Assembly: GCA_937910685.1 (NCBI GenBank)
Contig: CALEMP010000021.1
Location: forward strand, 1 to 53,427
DNA length: 53,427 nucleotides
From: an uncultured bacterium
Lineage (GTDB): Bacteria > Planctomycetota > UBA1135 > GCA-002686595
Direction: 5' to 3'
The notes under the pieces are model-generated. The model worked only from the letters and a program-made list of their open reading frames with translations. It ran no database searches and was not told where the DNA came from. The position numbers were made by a program, and so were the translations under genes. The first letter of the stretch is position 1. Every line of letters begins with the position of its first letter. Of the stretch, positions 37,508-47,782 are shown piece by piece.

Positions 37508-40419
37508 TGGGACGTCAAGCTCGCGCAGAGATGGAACCCGTGCGGCAGCGCACGCAGTACACCTGCGTGCCCGCCTCCTTGGCGATGTGCCTTCGGGCCT
37601 TGGGCCACGACGTCACCGAGGACATCGTCAACAAGGTCATGGGCGCGGCCCCCATGAAGGGCGCACGGTGGGAGGAAGTCCTCGCCGCCGCGCAGCACTT
37701 CGGCTGCCGGGCCACCCTGACCATGCCCTCCACGGTGGAGCAGCTGAAAGCGTGGACTGATGCGGGCACCCCCGTGATGATCGCGTGGAACCCCGAGGGG
37801 CGGCCCTGGTCGCATGCCTCCGCCGTGTTCGACGTCGAGGAGCGGGAGGACGGCCTGTACGTCCACGTGGCGGACCCGAACATGCCGAACCCGAAGAAGA
37901 CCGTGCGGGTCGTGTCCGAGGATGACTTCTACGGCAAGTGGTACGAAAAGACTGCCGACTACCTGGTGCGTCGTCCGGCGGTCGCCATCGAGCGGGAGAT
38001 CACCGCCGAAGGCCACCAGGTCAACATCCTCAGTGGGGAGGAAGCCTTGCCTTTCGCCACGAAGCTCCTGGCCTCCCGGACCGCCTCACAGGCCCAGCCA
38101 ACGATCTCCTGGGAGTTCCAGCGGCACGTGAGCGTGCCGGTACTACAAGGCACGCCCTCCACGCGACGAGCACCTGACGGCAGCAACTGGGGTGGCTCCA
38201 TCTGGTCCTTCGACATCATCCAGAGGGGTGAGCCGAACAGGACCCTGCCGGAGGACAACTACCTGCGGGGCGGGAACAAGCCGGGAACGGAATTCTGGCA
38301 GGTTGAGATCTTCCTGCCTGGGCGCAAGAGGGTGAAGCCCAAGCTGAAGTGGCCCAAGAAGGATCTGGAGAAGGTGAAGGACTGGTGCCTTCGCGTATTG
38401 CGGGGTCAGGTGCGGGTGCCAGGGGTGAAGATGGCGAACCCGAAGAAGACTATCCGGGTCGTCCATGAGGACGAGTTCTACGGCAAGTGGTACGAGAAGG
38501 CATCCAACTACTTGATCCGTCGCCCCGCCGTCGCCATCGAGCGCGAGATCACCCCAACTGGAAAGCAGGTCATGGCTTCAATAAAGAAGTATCCCGTCGA
38601 GATTGTTCACGTGTCCGGTTCCAACGTGACGTTGAAAGGGGACGGGCATATAGCTCTGCAGAAGGGGATCGTGGTTCCAGCTGGCTGGTTGCCTGTTCGA
38701 CGACCCAGTGTTGGGGATGAGTTCCTCGCCACACACAACCCTGGTGATAGGAAGCAACCCTGGTCCTTCGTTGAGATGGACTTCGGCATGGTTGCTTCTC
38801 AAAAGCGACTAGCTGGCCGCTGGCGTGACGAGGACAACTCTCACCACTTCCAATGGGAAGCCCGCTCACGAGGGATGTCCGTCAGGGACTATGAGAAGTC
38901 CCTGGATCAGGAAGCTCAGTCCGGTGCGGACTTCTACCGGGTGCTCCATGAGGCATACAAGACATGGCAGGAGATTGCTTTGCGGGCCTATGCTGTGGAC
39001 AACCCGGACCCTGGTATCCCGGCCCTTCTCAAGTGGTGGGAGGGTCGACGAGAGCCAAACAGTTTTGAGTGGCCCAAGGGTGTGAAGCACCACGTCAAGG
39101 ACTCCAGGACAGTGTCCGAGCTGCTAGACCTTGGGACCAGGGTCTACAACGCTATTGAGGCACCCTTCATGGCCTCACAGGGTGAGCCTCGGAACCTCAA
39201 GTCCGAGTTGCCTTCCTGGTTGACGGCAATGGAGAGCAGGGCGAAGCAATTCAGGGGTGCTTCCCTCCTTGAGCAGGTGTGGGGTCGTATGGCCTCTGAA
39301 ACAGATCCTGCGGAGGATTCCGAAACAGCATCCTCCAAGAAGCCAGAGGTGAAAGTCCGTAATCCTGTGTCGAAGGGGATGGCTGAAACCGGAGGCAAGG
39401 GGCAAGGTCGTCACAAGAACAAGCAGGACTTCGAACGAGGCAAGAGTCGCAAGACCAAGCACAAGAAGGAATGGACGGAGCGGTCGGCTCAAGCTGACGA
39501 GAAGCTCTTCACTCGCGCTGCCATGCTCCTGCAATACATGAGTGAGCGAGAGGTGATGGCTCACCTCTTCAAAGAGGGGGTGGATAAGCACGACGTCTAC
39601 CTTGCGGTCAAAGCCGGGAAGATCCTCAACGAGAAATCCACGAGACGTGCAAGCGTCAATGGTGAAGAGACGTACTTCCTGGCGAAGGATGGCAAGTGGT
39701 ATCTGGAATACATCGTGTACGACGACAACGACGACGATGACGATGATAACGAGTCGGGTGAGATCAGTTTCCATGGCCCATTCTCATCTGAGAAGGCTGC
39801 TCAGGACTATCAGTACCGTAATCTATCCAATACTGGCGGGAGCATGACGGATGCCAGTGGGCGGCAAGCTCCTCCGAAGAGGCAGGATCTTGGCAAGTGG
39901 CGAAGATTTGGCTCTGCTCCAGAAACGGAACTTCGCTGGCTTTCTCAAGTTCCGGGGGCACGGGCCAATGAGACCCTAGCCATTGCTGTGAGTTCCCTGG
40001 CGAGCATTCACGAGAGTGAGGGCTACATTTCCTCCGACGCTGAGGGTGCTCTGGAAGAGTACTTCTATGACATGGCATCCCAGGGACTGTCTTTCCCCAA
40101 ACCGGGTCACTGGTCCCTGTTGCTCGCCAAAGCCCTACGGGTCAACGTCCGTGCCCTGTGGCAAAAGCAAGCGAGCAAGCCCTACAGCGGGAATCCCGAT
40201 GGAAAGCCCATCTACCCCAATGCAGTCAACCACGGTGATGTCGGGGAACCCTTGAGCGGTGGCACCGATATCATGCGACGGGTCCAAAACAACCTTCTTC
40301 ACGAGCAAGGGTCTCCTCAGCGACCGCGCAGTCCCGAAGCGTCTCTTCGGTTGAGAGCCGATAGACATGAAAGGGCAGTGAACCGAGTCGCCGCCGATTG
40401 GATGGGAGATTCCGAATGA
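37507..40419 (+). CDS. C39-like peptidase fused to large modular protein
   Basis: 970 residues from ATG 37507. Residues about 15-145 are a papain-like, C39-type peptidase: QYTCVPASLAMC with Cys20, SHASAVFDV with His103, and VADPN with Asp123, in the family's order. A 47-residue block right after it (126-172) recurs at 309-355 with 36 identical positions. The remaining ~600 residues are modular, with a basic linker, Arg-Ala-Ser junctions and an Asp run (YDDNDDDDDDNE). The 5' ~1 kb is visibly richer in GC at third positions than its surroundings. Processing of this or neighbouring proteins by the peptidase is a reasonable guess. Confidence 0.7.
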   Translation: MGRQARAEMEPVRQRTQYTCVPASLAMCLRALGHDVTEDIVNKVMGAAPMKGARWEEVLAAAQHFGCRATLTMPSTVEQLKAWTDAGTPVMIAWNPEGRPWSHASAVFDVEEREDGLYVHVADPNMPNPKKTVRVVSEDDFYGKWYEKTADYLVRRPAVAIEREITAEGHQVNILSGEEALPFATKLLASRTASQAQPTISWEFQRHVSVPVLQGTPSTRRAPDGSNWGGSIWSFDIIQRGEPNRTLPEDNYLRGGNKPGTEFWQVEIFLPGRKRVKPKLKWPKKDLEKVKDWCLRVLRGQVRVPGVKMANPKKTIRVVHEDEFYGKWYEKASNYLIRRPAVAIEREITPTGKQVMASIKKYPVEIVHVSGSNVTLKGDGHIALQKGIVVPAGWLPVRRPSVGDEFLATHNPGDRKQPWSFVEMDFGMVASQKRLAGRWRDEDNSHHFQWEARSRGMSVRDYEKSLDQEAQSGADFYRVLHEAYKTWQEIALRAYAVDNPDPGIPALLKWWEGRREPNSFEWPKGVKHHVKDSRTVSELLDLGTRVYNAIEAPFMASQGEPRNLKSELPSWLTAMESRAKQFRGASLLEQVWGRMASETDPAEDSETASSKKPEVKVRNPVSKGMAETGGKGQGRHKNKQDFERGKSRKTKHKKEWTERSAQADEKLFTRAAMLLQYMSEREVMAHLFKEGVDKHDVYLAVKAGKILNEKSTRRASVNGEETYFLAKDGKWYLEYIVYDDNDDDDDDNESGEISFHGPFSSEKAAQDYQYRNLSNTGGSMTDASGRQAPPKRQDLGKWRRFGSAPETELRWLSQVPGARANETLAIAVSSLASIHESEGYISSDAEGALEEYFYDMASQGLSFPKPGHWSLLLAKALRVNVRALWQKQASKPYSGNPDGKPIYPNAVNHGDVGEPLSGGTDIMRRVQNNLLHEQGSPQRPRSPEASLRLRADRHERAVNRVAADWMGDSE
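37882..38022 (+). repeat. Internal duplication, copy 1 (141 bp)
   Basis: 47 codons encoding NPKKTVRVV, FYGKWYEK and RRPAVAIEREIT. The same block recurs at 38431-38571. Confidence 0.85.
38431..38571 (+). repeat. Internal duplication, copy 2 (141 bp)
   Basis: Second copy, in frame, 36 of 47 encoded residues identical to copy 1. The catalytic Cys and His of the peptidase are not repeated. The two copies may bracket an inserted segment. Confidence 0.85.
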
Positions 40420-43136
40420 GCAACTTCTTGAATGCTGCCTTTGAGCGCTTGTCCAAGTTCCCGGAAGGGGAACCTGCGGACCCAACCGTGAACATGACTC
40501 AAGAGCAGGCCGAAGAATGGCAGGCCATGAACGAGGAGCATGGGGACCGGTTCAAGAAAGCTCGTCGTGACCCCCAACCGGACTCCAAGGATCATCAGCG
40601 GATCGACGACATGATCCAGAAGAGCAAGGATGACAACCATCTGCTCCGTCTGGCAGAGCAGATGGCGAAGTCCATCAAGGATCCTGAGAAGGCTTACCGA
40701 CGAGCGCTCGCAGCGGAAGCGGTCAACTTCCATGATGTTGCCGCTATCTTCTTTGACCGCTCACGCGACCTGGGTGGTCGTTATGCCAGCGTAGGTGAGT
40801 CGAGAAGGGCCAGTGGCCGTATCACTGAAGATGACCTCCTGGAGATTGGTGGCAACAGTTTGCGTGGTGGGGAAGACCTTGAAGGTCTAGCCCGCAAACT
40901 CAACTCCGCTTCGGGCTCATCACGGGCATACAACCTCCTGCGTGAAGCTGATCAGATCCTGGGGACCGCTGGTATCGAGATACTTGGTGAGAAGGCAGCC
41001 TTGGCGAAGGTGCCCAAGTGGTACTACCTCAACACAGGCGACACCTACAGCAAGACCCTGATCTTGAATGCCATCACCAACGAGTTCGACGTGACCGACT
41101 TGAGTCACGCCTACCGGCTCTATCGCTATGCCACCAGGAATGCCGGGTGCGAGAAGTTGCCTGAAGGCCCCATGCGTGACAACTGCGAGAACGGTGGCCC
41201 CAACGGCAAGGGCAAGAAGAAGGACGACAAGGGCGACAAGGGGGACAAGGACGACGACAAGAAGAAGGACGACAAGCCCAAGGATGGCAAGATGCCAGCC
41301 GACCTCCTGGAGAAGTTCAAGAGCAAGAAGAAGGGGGGCGATGTGCTGGGAGCAGCTTTCGCCCAGCTTGTGGGTGCTGAAGACTCGGACCTGTTCCACA
41401 GTCCCTTTGTCCTCAATGACGTTACGGGCTCTGAGGACGAGAAGGAGGCCAAGTTTGAGAAGGGCAAGCCTGCAGACCCCACGGAGAACATGTCCGAGGA
41501 GGATGAGGCTGAGTGGAACAAGCAGAAGGAACTGAACAAGGACAAGTTCAAGACGGCTGCGGACTTCTTCAGCGAGGAGTTCGACCTCCTCGCTGAAGGT
41601 TGCCCTGACAATCTCGACGCTGATGCCTGTGACGAATGGGAAGCAAACACCGAGAAGTACAAGGACGTCGTCAAGGACAAACACAGGTCAGGTGCTGCCC
41701 CTCTGCGTGAGGGCAAGAAGAACCCTGCCAAAAGGGCTTCAGATTGGCGGGTCACTTCGGCTGACCTTGTGCGCACGGCGGACGACTCTGAACCCAAACA
41801 CCCACTCACCGAGAAGGTGAAGCGTATCCTGGAGGATGAAGAGTACCGCTGGTACGAGGGCTACTCTGGTCGTGGGATGTACGGAGCCTACTCACCGCTA
41901 GCAGTGGTGACGGGTGCCCGCCCCAACGATGGGGTTGGCAAGAAACTTCAGAAGCTGGGTCTGACTTACGACAACCTGGGTCGCGATTGGATCTACTACC
42001 TGCATGCCACCTCCAAGATGGCTGACTACGAGCCAGGTGAGGTGGACAGTAGCAGTCCTCTTGATGGTGACCGTGATCCCAATGCTTCGGACCTCCCTGA
42101 TGGTGAGGGCAACATTGGGAAGCGGGCTTTTGACCTGATGTCTACTGCGAAGAGGCTGGCCAACCACCTTCGTTCCCTGGGTGTTGAGTCTTCGTTGGTC
42201 AGTTCCAAGAAGGCTACCACGGTTGACCAGGAGGTGGTGTCCTGGTGGATTCCCCGTCAGGCTTCTGAGCTACTGTTTGATGGCAACCGCATGTCTTCCT
42301 CCTTCCTGGAGGGGATCAAGGCAATGGGTTTCCAGGCTTCGGGGGCTTCCACCTGGAACGATGGTACCGTTTCGGTGTTGGCCGACGTTGGCCGACGTGG
42401 TGCCACCGTTGAGGTGAGCGTCCCTCTCCCCGGAAAGGTCGCGGCGAAAGCCCCTGGAGGGCTTTATGGCTTCCCCAAGGGGGTGCAGGCAGATTGTGAG
42501 GCGTGTACCCGCAAGGTGAGCCGTCACGCCACCAAGTTGGCCAAGGCAATTTACGGCAAGGATGCCAGGACTTCGGAGTTCCTGGGCACCCATGCGAAAC
42601 GGGCGAAGTCTACAACGGCAAATGTACTCCTTTCTGCGATGCGTGACCTTGGTCCCAAGGTCGCCACGGACAGGACTGCTGCCGTACCTCTCTACTGCCC
42701 CAATTGCGGTGAGAACCTGGGCAAGGATGTAGAGAACGACCGCTGGGCCTACTGCTCTAATTGTGGCGAAGAGGATATCCCCAACCCTCGTGGTGAGCCC
42801 CGACCGGGTGACAAGGGGCCTATCCGACAGAAGCGTCATCGCTGGGCAGCGGACAACAAGGAGGCACGTACCAACGGCCTCTATGGGTTCCCTGACAAGA
42901 CAGCGACACTGGCACTCAATGCCTGTACGGAGCTTCGCGCTCACGCTGGGAGGGTTGCTTATGACCTCCACAGTCGACGGGCAACACGACACGATCAAAT
43001 CTCGGCGTTCCTGAAGACGCATTGTAAGACAGCCAAGTGCTCCTCATCACAATTGCTGTCTGACTGCTACCCTGGCTCCGATTGCAAGGTAGCGAGTCCG
43101 GTGTCGGTGACTGATTGGTTGGCCTGGGAGGACTGA
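40416..43136 (+). CDS. Large repeat-containing modular protein, 906 aa
   Basis: ATG 40416 overlaps the previous stop (ATGA). Two types of internal repeat are visible. One is FPEGEPADPTVNM...EEW near residue 16, matched by FEKGKPADPTENM...AEW near residue 345. The other is GLYGFPKGVQADCEACTRK near 677, matched by GLYGFPDKTATLALNACTE near 825. Between the latter lies a zinc ribbon (YCPNCGENLG, YCSNCGEED). A Lys/Asp-rich linker occurs at about 268-300. Arg-Ala-Ser junctions appear again (SRRASGRITEDDL, AKRASDWRVTSADL). It may be a virion or internal protein. The function is unknown. Confidence 0.55.
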   Translation: MSNFLNAAFERLSKFPEGEPADPTVNMTQEQAEEWQAMNEEHGDRFKKARRDPQPDSKDHQRIDDMIQKSKDDNHLLRLAEQMAKSIKDPEKAYRRALAAEAVNFHDVAAIFFDRSRDLGGRYASVGESRRASGRITEDDLLEIGGNSLRGGEDLEGLARKLNSASGSSRAYNLLREADQILGTAGIEILGEKAALAKVPKWYYLNTGDTYSKTLILNAITNEFDVTDLSHAYRLYRYATRNAGCEKLPEGPMRDNCENGGPNGKGKKKDDKGDKGDKDDDKKKDDKPKDGKMPADLLEKFKSKKKGGDVLGAAFAQLVGAEDSDLFHSPFVLNDVTGSEDEKEAKFEKGKPADPTENMSEEDEAEWNKQKELNKDKFKTAADFFSEEFDLLAEGCPDNLDADACDEWEANTEKYKDVVKDKHRSGAAPLREGKKNPAKRASDWRVTSADLVRTADDSEPKHPLTEKVKRILEDEEYRWYEGYSGRGMYGAYSPLAVVTGARPNDGVGKKLQKLGLTYDNLGRDWIYYLHATSKMADYEPGEVDSSSPLDGDRDPNASDLPDGEGNIGKRAFDLMSTAKRLANHLRSLGVESSLVSSKKATTVDQEVVSWWIPRQASELLFDGNRMSSSFLEGIKAMGFQASGASTWNDGTVSVLADVGRRGATVEVSVPLPGKVAAKAPGGLYGFPKGVQADCEACTRKVSRHATKLAKAIYGKDARTSEFLGTHAKRAKSTTANVLLSAMRDLGPKVATDRTAAVPLYCPNCGENLGKDVENDRWAYCSNCGEEDIPNPRGEPRPGDKGPIRQKRHRWAADNKEARTNGLYGFPDKTATLALNACTELRAHAGRVAYDLHSRRATRHDQISAFLKTHCKTAKCSSSQLLSDCYPGSDCKVASPVSVTDWLAWED

Positions 43137-43138
43137 AC

Positions 43139-46100
43139 TTGAACCGCTCTGCAGATATGACCCCGCTCGACCCAAAGGCTTACAGGGAGGCGGAGCACAT
43201 CTTCCCCTCGGTGTATTGGCAGCTCTTCCGGCGTGCTTTCACACCACGAGCGTTGGTGTTTTTTGAGTGGTACGTGGAGCTTCGTCGGATCAACCTGGGC
43301 AAGCCCATTGAGTCCGATCTCCATCAGGACTACCTCAAGGCTACCCGCATCCTCAGTCAGGTCAAGAGTCCTGTCGATGGCCGACCTCTCTCCCCCGTGG
43401 TCATCAACCGGATTGTCTCTGACAAGCCGGTGATTCTTCAGACCTTGCGGAAGATAAATGCGGACCAAGCACAGACGATCCACTGGCGGAACCTCAATGA
43501 GGTGGTTGTCTCGTTCATCCTGGAGATGTGCAAGGACAAGGGCATCTACCTCAAGACCATTCAACGTGGTCCTGAGCAGTGGCCTGTCTTCCGCAAGATG
43601 TCCGGTAGGCAAAAGACCCTGGAGCACCTCAAGGACGAAGACCCTGAATCTTACGCCCTCATCGTGCAGCAGCAGAAGAGTCTCGCTGAGATTGATGCCT
43701 CGCGTCAGCAGGCACTAGAGAACAGCGGGCTACGCATTCAGACCAAGATGGTTGCTGGAATGCCTGTCATGGTGGGTCACGACCCTGGCACGGATGAACG
43801 TGTGATCCTGGATCGGGATGGCACCCGCTTCAGTGGTCCACCACCTGTCCCTCTGGTGGATGAGAATGGAAGGCCCGTCTATCGTCCACAGAAGGATGGG
43901 GAACCTCGCAAACAGCGTCTGGATTGGACGGGCACGGCAGAGGAAGCTTTTGCCATTCACACCAGGGCCAAGAAGGCTGCCATGGAGCAGCTCTCCCGTG
44001 TGCCCTCTCGTACCGATGTGAACCCGGAGTCCTTGCGAGCGGTGGATGACGAGACGCTGGACAACCTTCCGGGCAAACTTGAATACAAGGCCATCACGGA
44101 TGACAAAGCCAAGCAGGGTCGCCTGACTCGTATCTTTGCCACCAAGCGTGTGGAGATGCATGTAGAGGACGAGGAGGGTGGTTACCGCGTCATTGAACGT
44201 GACGTGGTTGTGGGTGACCCCAAGAATCGTTATCGAGGTTGCTACCTGGATGACCTCATCAACGGTCAGGGTCGTTTGATTGAGGGCACCGCCTACACAA
44301 TGGACCGTAGGTCGGGTGAGAAGAAGAAGAAGAAGGCCCCCACCAGGATTGACCCCTCAGCCCGAGAGCCATACGTCAGCACCGGCTTCATCACGGAAAA
44401 GCGTGTGGTGAACGGCAAGCGGATCACCGAAAAGAAGAAGAAACTCTACGTCAAGATCGATGGAAGTCGCACGTTCACGCCCTTGATGGATGCCATCAAG
44501 TCACTCGCCTGCAATGGTGGCAAGGGTTCCAAGCTCAATTGCGTGGAGTCCATCGTGATGACGGACACTCGCTTCGTCAGAATTGACCCGGAGACGGGTG
44601 AACCCAAGATCGGCCCACTGACGGGTCGTCCTGTGTATGGCCACTCCCGTAGTTTCTACTTTGACCCCAAGGACTTCGGTCTGCTCATGGACGCCCTCAA
44701 GGGCATGTCCTTGAGCAGTGCTGCTCTTGATGAGGTGCAGAAATACTACAAGGAGCTGACCTTGGCGGAACGGGCAACGGATGAGGACAACCTGACTCCT
44801 TATTCGGCAGCGGAACTTCAAGCAGAGTTCCCTGGTGGTGAGACGGTGGCCTTTGTCACTCGCAAGACCAAGGTCAATGATGATGGCACCACGGAGGTCA
44901 AGCCTTTTGACCTCCTCAAGAAGCAACAACAGGGCCTCGCCTGGCTCGATGCCAACGGCAACAGTGGCGTGCTTGCCCTTGAGACGGGAATTGGCAAAAC
45001 CGCTTCTGGGGTGGGCATGATGATGAAACTGGCGCGGGACGGCTTCCTTGAAGAGGGGGCTGAGTTCACCAAGCCAGATGGAACCGTGGTCAAGACCAAC
45101 GGACGGTTCCTGTTTGTGTGCCCCAAGGATCTCCGGGGCAACATGCACAAGGAAATCCACAAGTTCATCAGCCCCGCCAAACCTCTTGCGGACAGAGTCG
45201 ATGTGCTTTCCTTCCGGGAGTACAGTGGCTCCTTCCATAGCACGCAGGTACCTTCCCGGTTGCGGAACGTGCCCTATTGGAAGGCCCGCATCGAAGCGGA
45301 GCGGGCAAAGGTCGAGCAGGGCAAAAAGGCAGCAGCACCACCAGCCCCTGGTGGGAAGCCGAAGAAGCCAAGGAGACAAAAGGATCCGGCCACCCTGGTG
45401 TGGAACCCCGAGGTGTACGTCGCCATCATTTTCGATGAGGCGCACGAACTCAAGAAGCCTTCAACCAGGATGGGTGAGGCTGCCCTCAAGACCTACAACC
45501 CCCGCAAGATCTGCATGACGGCGTCTCCCATGGAGACGGATCCAATGGATGCCTACGTCATGGCCGCGATCTGCAACAACACCCCGCTCTTTGGCAAGAC
45601 CAAGGAGATCCAGGACAACAAGAAGTCCATGCGGCGGTTCAAGAACCGCTTCTGTGAGGTGGTGGGGGGACGAATCATTGGGGTCAAGCAGGATCCCCTG
45701 GTCATCAGGGACATGCACACCTGGGTCAAGAAGAACATCTACCACGCGGACAAAACACAGGTTGAGGAGTATGACCTCCCCGAACTGAGGCCCGATACGG
45801 TGGTCTCCGAGATGCCTGAACCCGTTGAGCGGGCTTATCGAGACGTCTCCAAGAGTATTGCCAAGAGCCTGCAACATGCCGCGAAGAAGTTCCGGGAACG
45901 TTCCGACCCCTACAAGGGCATATCGGAAGCCCAGAAGAAGAAGTACCAGAAGAAGACCGAGGAGGCTGAGCGGATCTTCGGGATGGAACTCCGTCCGGTC
46001 GTCAAGATCCTCAATCTACTTGCCAACCGGCCTGCTGAAGCTTTCAAGCAGATGGCTACCCTGATTGAGAAGGGTCACCTGCCGGGGACGCTCGACAAGG

Positions 46101-47083
46101 CTACGGGGTTGCCCAAGCCTATCCCACCGTTGTTGGCGGAAGCGTTGAAAAAATGGGCCAAGAACTCCTCCCCGGATGACATGCGGATGATCGCTGAGGA
46201 GATTGGTAATCCCAAGGTGGAAACTGCCGTCTCCTACATCAAGACGGCACTTGCCAAAGCAGAGGGCTCCCGGTCATTGATCTTCTCGGATGACCCGGCC
46301 ATGTGCCGGGAAGCTGTAGAGTACATTTCACGGGTCGTAGCAGGGCGTCATGCCCTCTGCCTGAAAAACGAAATCCACATCTACGCCAACGGGAAGCCAA
46401 TCCAGGAGATCGGTGTCCGTCTCGATGCGGACACGGCCAGGAAGCTACCTCTGAGGGAGAAGGGATCTGAAAGAGACCCCCAGGCGAGGGGTCGGATGGT
46501 CATGCACAGTTTGCCTTTCAAGGAGCAACAGCTGCGGAAGTATCCTGAACTTCGGGCACATGAGACCCTCAACAAATCCTTCAAGGCAGACCAATGGCAA
46601 CAGTTTGTCCTTCAAGAGATCATCAGCAAGGACTCGTCAGTCAAGACGGCAGTCCTTGAGGGTCAGAGCTACAGTCACGGGCACAACCTGCAGGCGTTCA
46701 GCACGGTAATCCACCTGGACCGGGACACCTGGAACAGTGAAGCCATGAAGCAGCGCACAGCCCGTGCGTGGCGACAGGGTCAGGAGAATGGGGTGGATGA
46801 AATCACCATTGATTCCACCTACCCGGCCAGCCGGGATGAGAAGGGACGTGCTCGTAGTGACGATGTGGCCACCCTGGATGATATCCGCAGGGTCTTCCAG
46901 AGCATGGACGGTGCGATCTTTGATGCCATCATCAAGGAAGCACAGGGCACCGAACTAGGTGCGGAGTGGGCGGACACCACTCGTCGCCGTTCTTCTGACT
47001 TCCGTCTCTGTCAAAACACGGTGGCCCTCATGTTGAGCCCCCACGTCAAAAATTCGCAGCCGCCAGACTGCGGTAAGAGGTAG
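43139..47083 (+). CDS. SNF2-family helicase-like ATPase, 1314 aa
   Basis: I choose TTG 43139 because GGGAGG sits seven bases upstream. ATG 43157 lacks a ribosome-binding site. Residues 1-600 are an unrecognised, partly Lys-rich region. Superfamily 2 motifs follow: Walker A LETGIGKT (about 612), DEAH in IIFDEAHELKKP (766), MTASPMETDP (about 794), and motif VI QRTARAWRQGQ (1205) after SYSHGHNLQAF. The split ATPase lobes are typical of SNF2 enzymes. It would move along DNA or clear bound proteins. Its place behind giant modular genes leaves open that it is packaged and injected. Confidence 0.85.
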   Translation: MNRSADMTPLDPKAYREAEHIFPSVYWQLFRRAFTPRALVFFEWYVELRRINLGKPIESDLHQDYLKATRILSQVKSPVDGRPLSPVVINRIVSDKPVILQTLRKINADQAQTIHWRNLNEVVVSFILEMCKDKGIYLKTIQRGPEQWPVFRKMSGRQKTLEHLKDEDPESYALIVQQQKSLAEIDASRQQALENSGLRIQTKMVAGMPVMVGHDPGTDERVILDRDGTRFSGPPPVPLVDENGRPVYRPQKDGEPRKQRLDWTGTAEEAFAIHTRAKKAAMEQLSRVPSRTDVNPESLRAVDDETLDNLPGKLEYKAITDDKAKQGRLTRIFATKRVEMHVEDEEGGYRVIERDVVVGDPKNRYRGCYLDDLINGQGRLIEGTAYTMDRRSGEKKKKKAPTRIDPSAREPYVSTGFITEKRVVNGKRITEKKKKLYVKIDGSRTFTPLMDAIKSLACNGGKGSKLNCVESIVMTDTRFVRIDPETGEPKIGPLTGRPVYGHSRSFYFDPKDFGLLMDALKGMSLSSAALDEVQKYYKELTLAERATDEDNLTPYSAAELQAEFPGGETVAFVTRKTKVNDDGTTEVKPFDLLKKQQQGLAWLDANGNSGVLALETGIGKTASGVGMMMKLARDGFLEEGAEFTKPDGTVVKTNGRFLFVCPKDLRGNMHKEIHKFISPAKPLADRVDVLSFREYSGSFHSTQVPSRLRNVPYWKARIEAERAKVEQGKKAAAPPAPGGKPKKPRRQKDPATLVWNPEVYVAIIFDEAHELKKPSTRMGEAALKTYNPRKICMTASPMETDPMDAYVMAAICNNTPLFGKTKEIQDNKKSMRRFKNRFCEVVGGRIIGVKQDPLVIRDMHTWVKKNIYHADKTQVEEYDLPELRPDTVVSEMPEPVERAYRDVSKSIAKSLQHAAKKFRERSDPYKGISEAQKKKYQKKTEEAERIFGMELRPVVKILNLLANRPAEAFKQMATLIEKGHLPGTLDKATGLPKPIPPLLAEALKKWAKNSSPDDMRMIAEEIGNPKVETAVSYIKTALAKAEGSRSLIFSDDPAMCREAVEYISRVVAGRHALCLKNEIHIYANGKPIQEIGVRLDADTARKLPLREKGSERDPQARGRMVMHSLPFKEQQLRKYPELRAHETLNKSFKADQWQQFVLQEIISKDSSVKTAVLEGQSYSHGHNLQAFSTVIHLDRDTWNSEAMKQRTARAWRQGQENGVDEITIDSTYPASRDEKGRARSDDVATLDDIRRVFQSMDGAIFDAIIKEAQGTELGAEWADTTRRRSSDFRLCQNTVALMLSPHVKNSQPPDCGKR

Positions 47084-47086
47084 CCC

Positions 47087-47782
47087 ATGGATACGAAGCA
47101 GACTGCACATCGTCTCGCTTCTCGATTTCTTCGCAAGATCGCCTACAAGTACAGCGACCCTGCGGAGTATGCCATCGCGATGAGGGCGAAGGTTATTCAG
47201 CTGATTCAGGGAAACACCTTCGCCCAGGATGAGGACGTCAAGAAGGCACTCTTCGGGCTGAAGAAGATTCTCGACAAGAAGCTCCGCCAAGACCAGTTTG
47301 GCAATCTGGTCTTCAGTGTACGGCTCAATGGCAAGTCCTTTGAGGGCAAGATTCATTGGGACCAGGGGATCACCTGGCTCAAGATGAACGATGGGATGGT
47401 CTACCACGAGCCTGAAGATGCCGTGCAGGACATCTTCAGTCAGTTGTCCGTCTCTCGAAAACGTGCCCCTGCAAGCCCTGGTTTGCTGATCCGTCGTCAG
47501 CGGATGGCTTCCTGGAGACCCAACAATCGCAATCTCAGCCCCAAGATGGTGAAATTCCTTATGGGGCTTCACCAGGAGATGGATGATTGGGACAGTGATG
47601 CGAGTTATGTGGTTGTCGATCTCGCTCGTTTGGTTGGTGACCTGCCTGTTGACAGGCAAGACTTCAAAAGCATCCGAGACTTGCTCCCAGATGTTATGGA
47701 TGAGCAAACCTGGCACCCAGAAAATAGGGGGATGGTATGGGAGATGGCCTGGCACATGCGAAGCAAGGTAGGCTTGCAATGA
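47087..47782 (+). CDS. Hypothetical protein, 231 aa
   Basis: Starts at ATG 47087, three bases after the SNF2 stop, with AAGAGG upstream. The N-terminal 20 residues form a basic amphipathic helix (QTAHRLASRFLRKIAYK) that resembles the Ala-Ser-Arg peptides of the neighbouring large proteins. Two small domains follow, separated by a basic linker (SVSRKRAPASPGLLIRRQRM). No family is recognised. It is coupled to the next gene by ATGA. Confidence 0.6.
   Translation: MDTKQTAHRLASRFLRKIAYKYSDPAEYAIAMRAKVIQLIQGNTFAQDEDVKKALFGLKKILDKKLRQDQFGNLVFSVRLNGKSFEGKIHWDQGITWLKMNDGMVYHEPEDAVQDIFSQLSVSRKRAPASPGLLIRRQRMASWRPNNRNLSPKMVKFLMGLHQEMDDWDSDASYVVVDLARLVGDLPVDRQDFKSIRDLLPDVMDEQTWHPENRGMVWEMAWHMRSKVGLQ

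Noticed and set aside
37882..38571. Transposon or insertion sequence
   Set aside because: The repeated 141-bp blocks are in-frame coding duplications with no transposase, terminal inverted repeats or target duplication.
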